DNA of 64,000 nt, from contig JAILRS010000020.1 of NCBI GenBank assembly GCA_024698045.1, forward strand, positions 1 through 64,000, in the 5' to 3' direction. The translations under genes and the position numbers were made by a program. The first letter of the stretch is position 1, and each line of letters begins with the position of its first letter. Below, piece after piece: positions 61,767 to 64,000 of the stretch. This stretch comes from Selenomonadaceae bacterium. GTDB taxonomy: Bacteria; Bacillota; Negativicutes; Selenomonadales; Selenomonadaceae. Under the pieces are notes generated by a model. The model saw nothing but the letters and a program-made list of their open reading frames with translations, had not been told where the DNA came from and did not search any database.

Positions 61767-63578
61767 ATGGCGAAAGATATGACTAAGAAACAAATAATAA
61801 TCGTCGGCGGCGGCATATCGGGCTTGCTTGCCACGATTAAAGTCTGTGAACTTGGCGGCGAAGTTTTACTGTTTTCATATTGTCCCGTTAAGCGTTCACA
61901 CTCCCTTTGCGCTCAAGGCGGCATCAACGCCTGTATGGATACGAAGGGCGAACACGACAGCATTTACGAACATTTTGATGATACTGTTTACGGCGGCGAC
62001 TTCCTTGCGGATCAGATTGCCGTTAAGGGTATGGTCGAGGCTGCACCGAAACTGATTAAGATGTTCGATCGTATGGGCGTCCCCTTCACTCGTACTTCCG
62101 AAGGCGTTTTAGACCTGCGCAATTTCGGCGGACAGAAAAACAAACGTACTTGTTTTGCAGGTTCCACTACGGGACAGCAAATTCTTTATGCGCTTGATGA
62201 ACAAGTTCGTCGTTGGGAAGTCAAAGGCTCCGTCAAAAAATTTGAGTTCTGGGAATTTGTCAAGATAATCAAGAACAAAGAAGGCATCTGCCGCGGTATC
62301 GTTGCGCAGAGCATGAATACAATGGAAATCCGTGCATTCCGCGGCGATACTGTTATACTTGCCACGGGTGGTCCCGGTCAAGTTTTCGGGCGTTGCACGG
62401 CGTCCACAATTTGTAACGGCTCGGCAGTCAGCGCGGTTTATCAGCAAGGCGCGGAAATTGCCAACCCCGAATTTATTCAGATTCACCCGACCGCAATACC
62501 GGGTTCTGATAAAAACCGTTTGATGTCGGAAGCATGCCGCGGCGAAGGCGGACGCGTTTGGGTCTACAAAGACGGCAAACCTTGGTACTTCCTCGAGGAA
62601 ATGTATCCGGCATACGGCAATCTCGTTCCCCGTGATGTTGCAAGCCGTGCTATCTACAAAGTTTGCGTCCATATGGGTCTGGGTATTAACGGCGAAAATC
62701 GTGTCTACCTTGACTTGTCACATATCGACGGCGATTATCTCGTAAGAAAACTCGGCGGCATTTTGGAAATGTATTCCGAATTTGTGGGACAAGATCCGCG
62801 CAAAGTGCCGATGGAAATTTTCCCGAGTGTTCACTATTCCATGGGCGGCATTTGGGTTGACAGATTGCATAACACGAATATTCCCGGCTTGATGGCTTCG
62901 GGCGAATGCGATTACCAATATCACGGCGCGAATCGTCTGGGCGCAAACTCCTTGCTCAGCGCGGCTTATTCGGGTACTGTCTCGGGTCCCGAGGCTATGA
63001 AGTGGGCGAAGACCGGCAATAAAGGTTCCGAACTCACCGACAACGATTTGGAAAATGCACGCCGTGAAGTTCAAAACGAATACGACAAAATTTTACAGAT
63101 GAACGGTTCCGAAAATGCGCATAAGCTTCATCATGAAATGGGCGACTTGATGTACAAATACGTTGCAATCGAACGCGATAACAACGGTTTGGATAAATGC
63201 CTTGTCGAATTGAAAAAGATACTTAAACGTTGGGACGACATAGGAGTAACCGACCGCGGTAACGTAGCCAATCAGGAAGCTATGTTTGTCCGTCAACTGC
63301 GCAACATGATTCTTTACGCGATGGCAATCACGAAGGCGGCTCGTATGCGCGACGAATCGCGCGGCGCACATGCCAAAATCGTTTTGGAAAACGGCAAGCA
63401 GAAACATGATGCCGATGGCGAATTGGTTTTCATGGGACGCGATGACAAAAACTTCATGCGCGTCACTATCGTCAATTACGACAAGAAAACCGAAGACCCT
63501 GTCATTTCCTATCGCGAATTCGATCACTCGCTGATTAAACCGCGTGCACGCAACTACGCCGTAGCCAAGAAAGAGTAA
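61767..63578 (+). CDS. sdhA: Succinate dehydrogenase/fumarate reductase flavoprotein subunit
   Basis: 603 residues from the ATG after TTAGGAGA. FAD-binding IIIVGGGISGLLATIKV (residues 9-25), covalent flavin His in KRSHSLCAQGGINAC, and active-site region FIQIHPTAIPGS with Arg-bearing SEACRGEGGRVW and the HYSMGGIWVD motif. Long C-terminal segment of the TIGR01811 (Bacillus/epsilon) type. Together with sdhC and sdhB it interconverts succinate and fumarate; with fumarase beside it, anaerobic fumarate respiration is likely, but the direction is not shown by sequence. Confidence 0.97.
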   Translation: MAKDMTKKQIIIVGGGISGLLATIKVCELGGEVLLFSYCPVKRSHSLCAQGGINACMDTKGEHDSIYEHFDDTVYGGDFLADQIAVKGMVEAAPKLIKMFDRMGVPFTRTSEGVLDLRNFGGQKNKRTCFAGSTTGQQILYALDEQVRRWEVKGSVKKFEFWEFVKIIKNKEGICRGIVAQSMNTMEIRAFRGDTVILATGGPGQVFGRCTASTICNGSAVSAVYQQGAEIANPEFIQIHPTAIPGSDKNRLMSEACRGEGGRVWVYKDGKPWYFLEEMYPAYGNLVPRDVASRAIYKVCVHMGLGINGENRVYLDLSHIDGDYLVRKLGGILEMYSEFVGQDPRKVPMEIFPSVHYSMGGIWVDRLHNTNIPGLMASGECDYQYHGANRLGANSLLSAAYSGTVSGPEAMKWAKTGNKGSELTDNDLENARREVQNEYDKILQMNGSENAHKLHHEMGDLMYKYVAIERDNNGLDKCLVELKKILKRWDDIGVTDRGNVANQEAMFVRQLRNMILYAMAITKAARMRDESRGAHAKIVLENGKQKHDADGELVFMGRDDKNFMRVTIVNYDKKTEDPVISYREFDHSLIKPRARNYAVAKKE

Positions 63579-63591
63579 AGGAGCGTTTGCC

Positions 63592-64000
63592 ATGGCTGAA
63601 AAAATCAGATTTATAATTGAGCGGCAGGACGGCCCCAACGAAAAACCTTACACGCAAGAATTTGATGTGGATTATCGTCCGGGTTTGAATGTAGTTGCCG
63701 CGCTTATGGAAATACAAAAAAATCCCGTCACCGTCGACGGACAGAAAGTGCCGCCCGTTGTTTGGGAGTGCAATTGTTTGGAAAAAGTTTGCGGCGCGTG
63801 CATGATGGTTATCAACGGCAGAGCACAGCAAGCATGTTGCGCATTGGTCGACAATCTCAAGAAGCCGATTCATTTGAAACCTGCGCGCACATTCCCCGTT
63901 ATCCGCGACTTGCTGATAGATCGTTCGCGTATGTTTGAGGCTCTCAAACGCATTCAAGGTTGGGTAGAGCTTGACGGCTCGTGGGATGTCAAAGATGCTC
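63592..64000 (+). CDS. sdhB: Succinate dehydrogenase/fumarate reductase iron-sulfur subunit (3' truncated)
   Basis: 136 residues visible before the window ends. KIRFIIERQDGPNEKPYTQ at the start and the [2Fe-2S] motif WECNCLEKVCGACMMVINGR then QQACCALV. The [4Fe-4S] and [3Fe-4S] cysteines would lie beyond the window. AAAGGAG precedes the ATG. Follows sdhA by 13 bases. Confidence 0.95.
   Translation, partial: MAEKIRFIIERQDGPNEKPYTQEFDVDYRPGLNVVAALMEIQKNPVTVDGQKVPPVVWECNCLEKVCGACMMVINGRAQQACCALVDNLKKPIHLKPARTFPVIRDLLIDRSRMFEALKRIQGWVELDGSWDVKDA

Noticed and set aside
1-64000. tRNA or rRNA genes
   Set aside because: I looked for cloverleaf and rRNA signatures and saw none, but without a tool a degenerate tRNA could be missed.

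Overview
The window reads as a chromosomal segment of an anaerobic Firmicute, most likely a diderm Negativicutes (Selenomonas-like) bacterium. Support comes from a fumarase / succinate dehydrogenase-fumarate reductase (cytochrome b558 type) cluster, an FtsX with an EnvC-like M23 hydrolase, a TIGR03960-type radical SAM protein, MetA of the acetyl-CoA type, strong GGAGG ribosome binding sites and frequent TTG starts. The taxonomic call is inference; there is no rRNA or tRNA in the window to anchor it.

Layout. 0-12.8 kb is core-like: a 5'-truncated SGNH hydrolase; then on the minus strand a MacB-type ABC exporter, a tubulin-like GTPase with a small membrane protein, hisB-hisC, an ADP-ribosylglycohydrolase, a one-protein (MmeI-like) restriction-modification enzyme, an M23 hydrolase and ftsX (without ftsE). 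12.8-16.2 kb is a decayed zone with reading-frame remnants, an HTH protein and a small membrane protein. 16.2-42.9 kb is one long plus-strand operon of 16 to 17 closely spaced genes ended by a strong hairpin terminator. 42.9-45.6 kb is a second decayed zone with a frameshifted NERD-helicase pseudogene. 45.6-64 kb returns to core: a truncated HydF-like GTPase, a secreted protein, metA, rplM-rpsI, an EAL protein, a LigB-AMMECR1 fusion, a radical SAM protein, a GrpE-like/Hsp70 pair, thiD, birA, a two-subunit fumarase and sdhCAB (sdhB cut by the window end).

The 16.2-42.9 kb operon is the striking system. Its middle encodes what look like parts of a contractile (phage-tail / type VI-like) injection machine: a PAAR-like spike tip carrying an AHH nuclease domain with an overlapping Imm11/DUF1629-type immunity gene, a large sheath-like protein resembling TssB and TssC joined, an Hcp-like tube protein, a VgrG/gp5-like spike, and two proteins placed and shaped like gpJ/TssF and TssG baseplate components; a TssK-like baseplate/adaptor candidate is last. 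Around and between these lie five Hsp70/actin-fold ATPases (one fused to a von Willebrand A domain, two with large extra domains of the SrfB type) and four coiled-coil proteins, three of which end in a segment resembling the GrpE beta domain. No ClpV, TssJ, TssL or TssM gene is present. My reading is a contractile injection system whose assembly or recycling is served by dedicated Hsp70/GrpE-type chaperones rather than ClpV. A further GrpE-like/Hsp70 pair sits in the core at 54.7-57.4 kb. Protein assignments rest on motif reading only; distant ones (sheath, tube, baseplate) need profile or structure searches.
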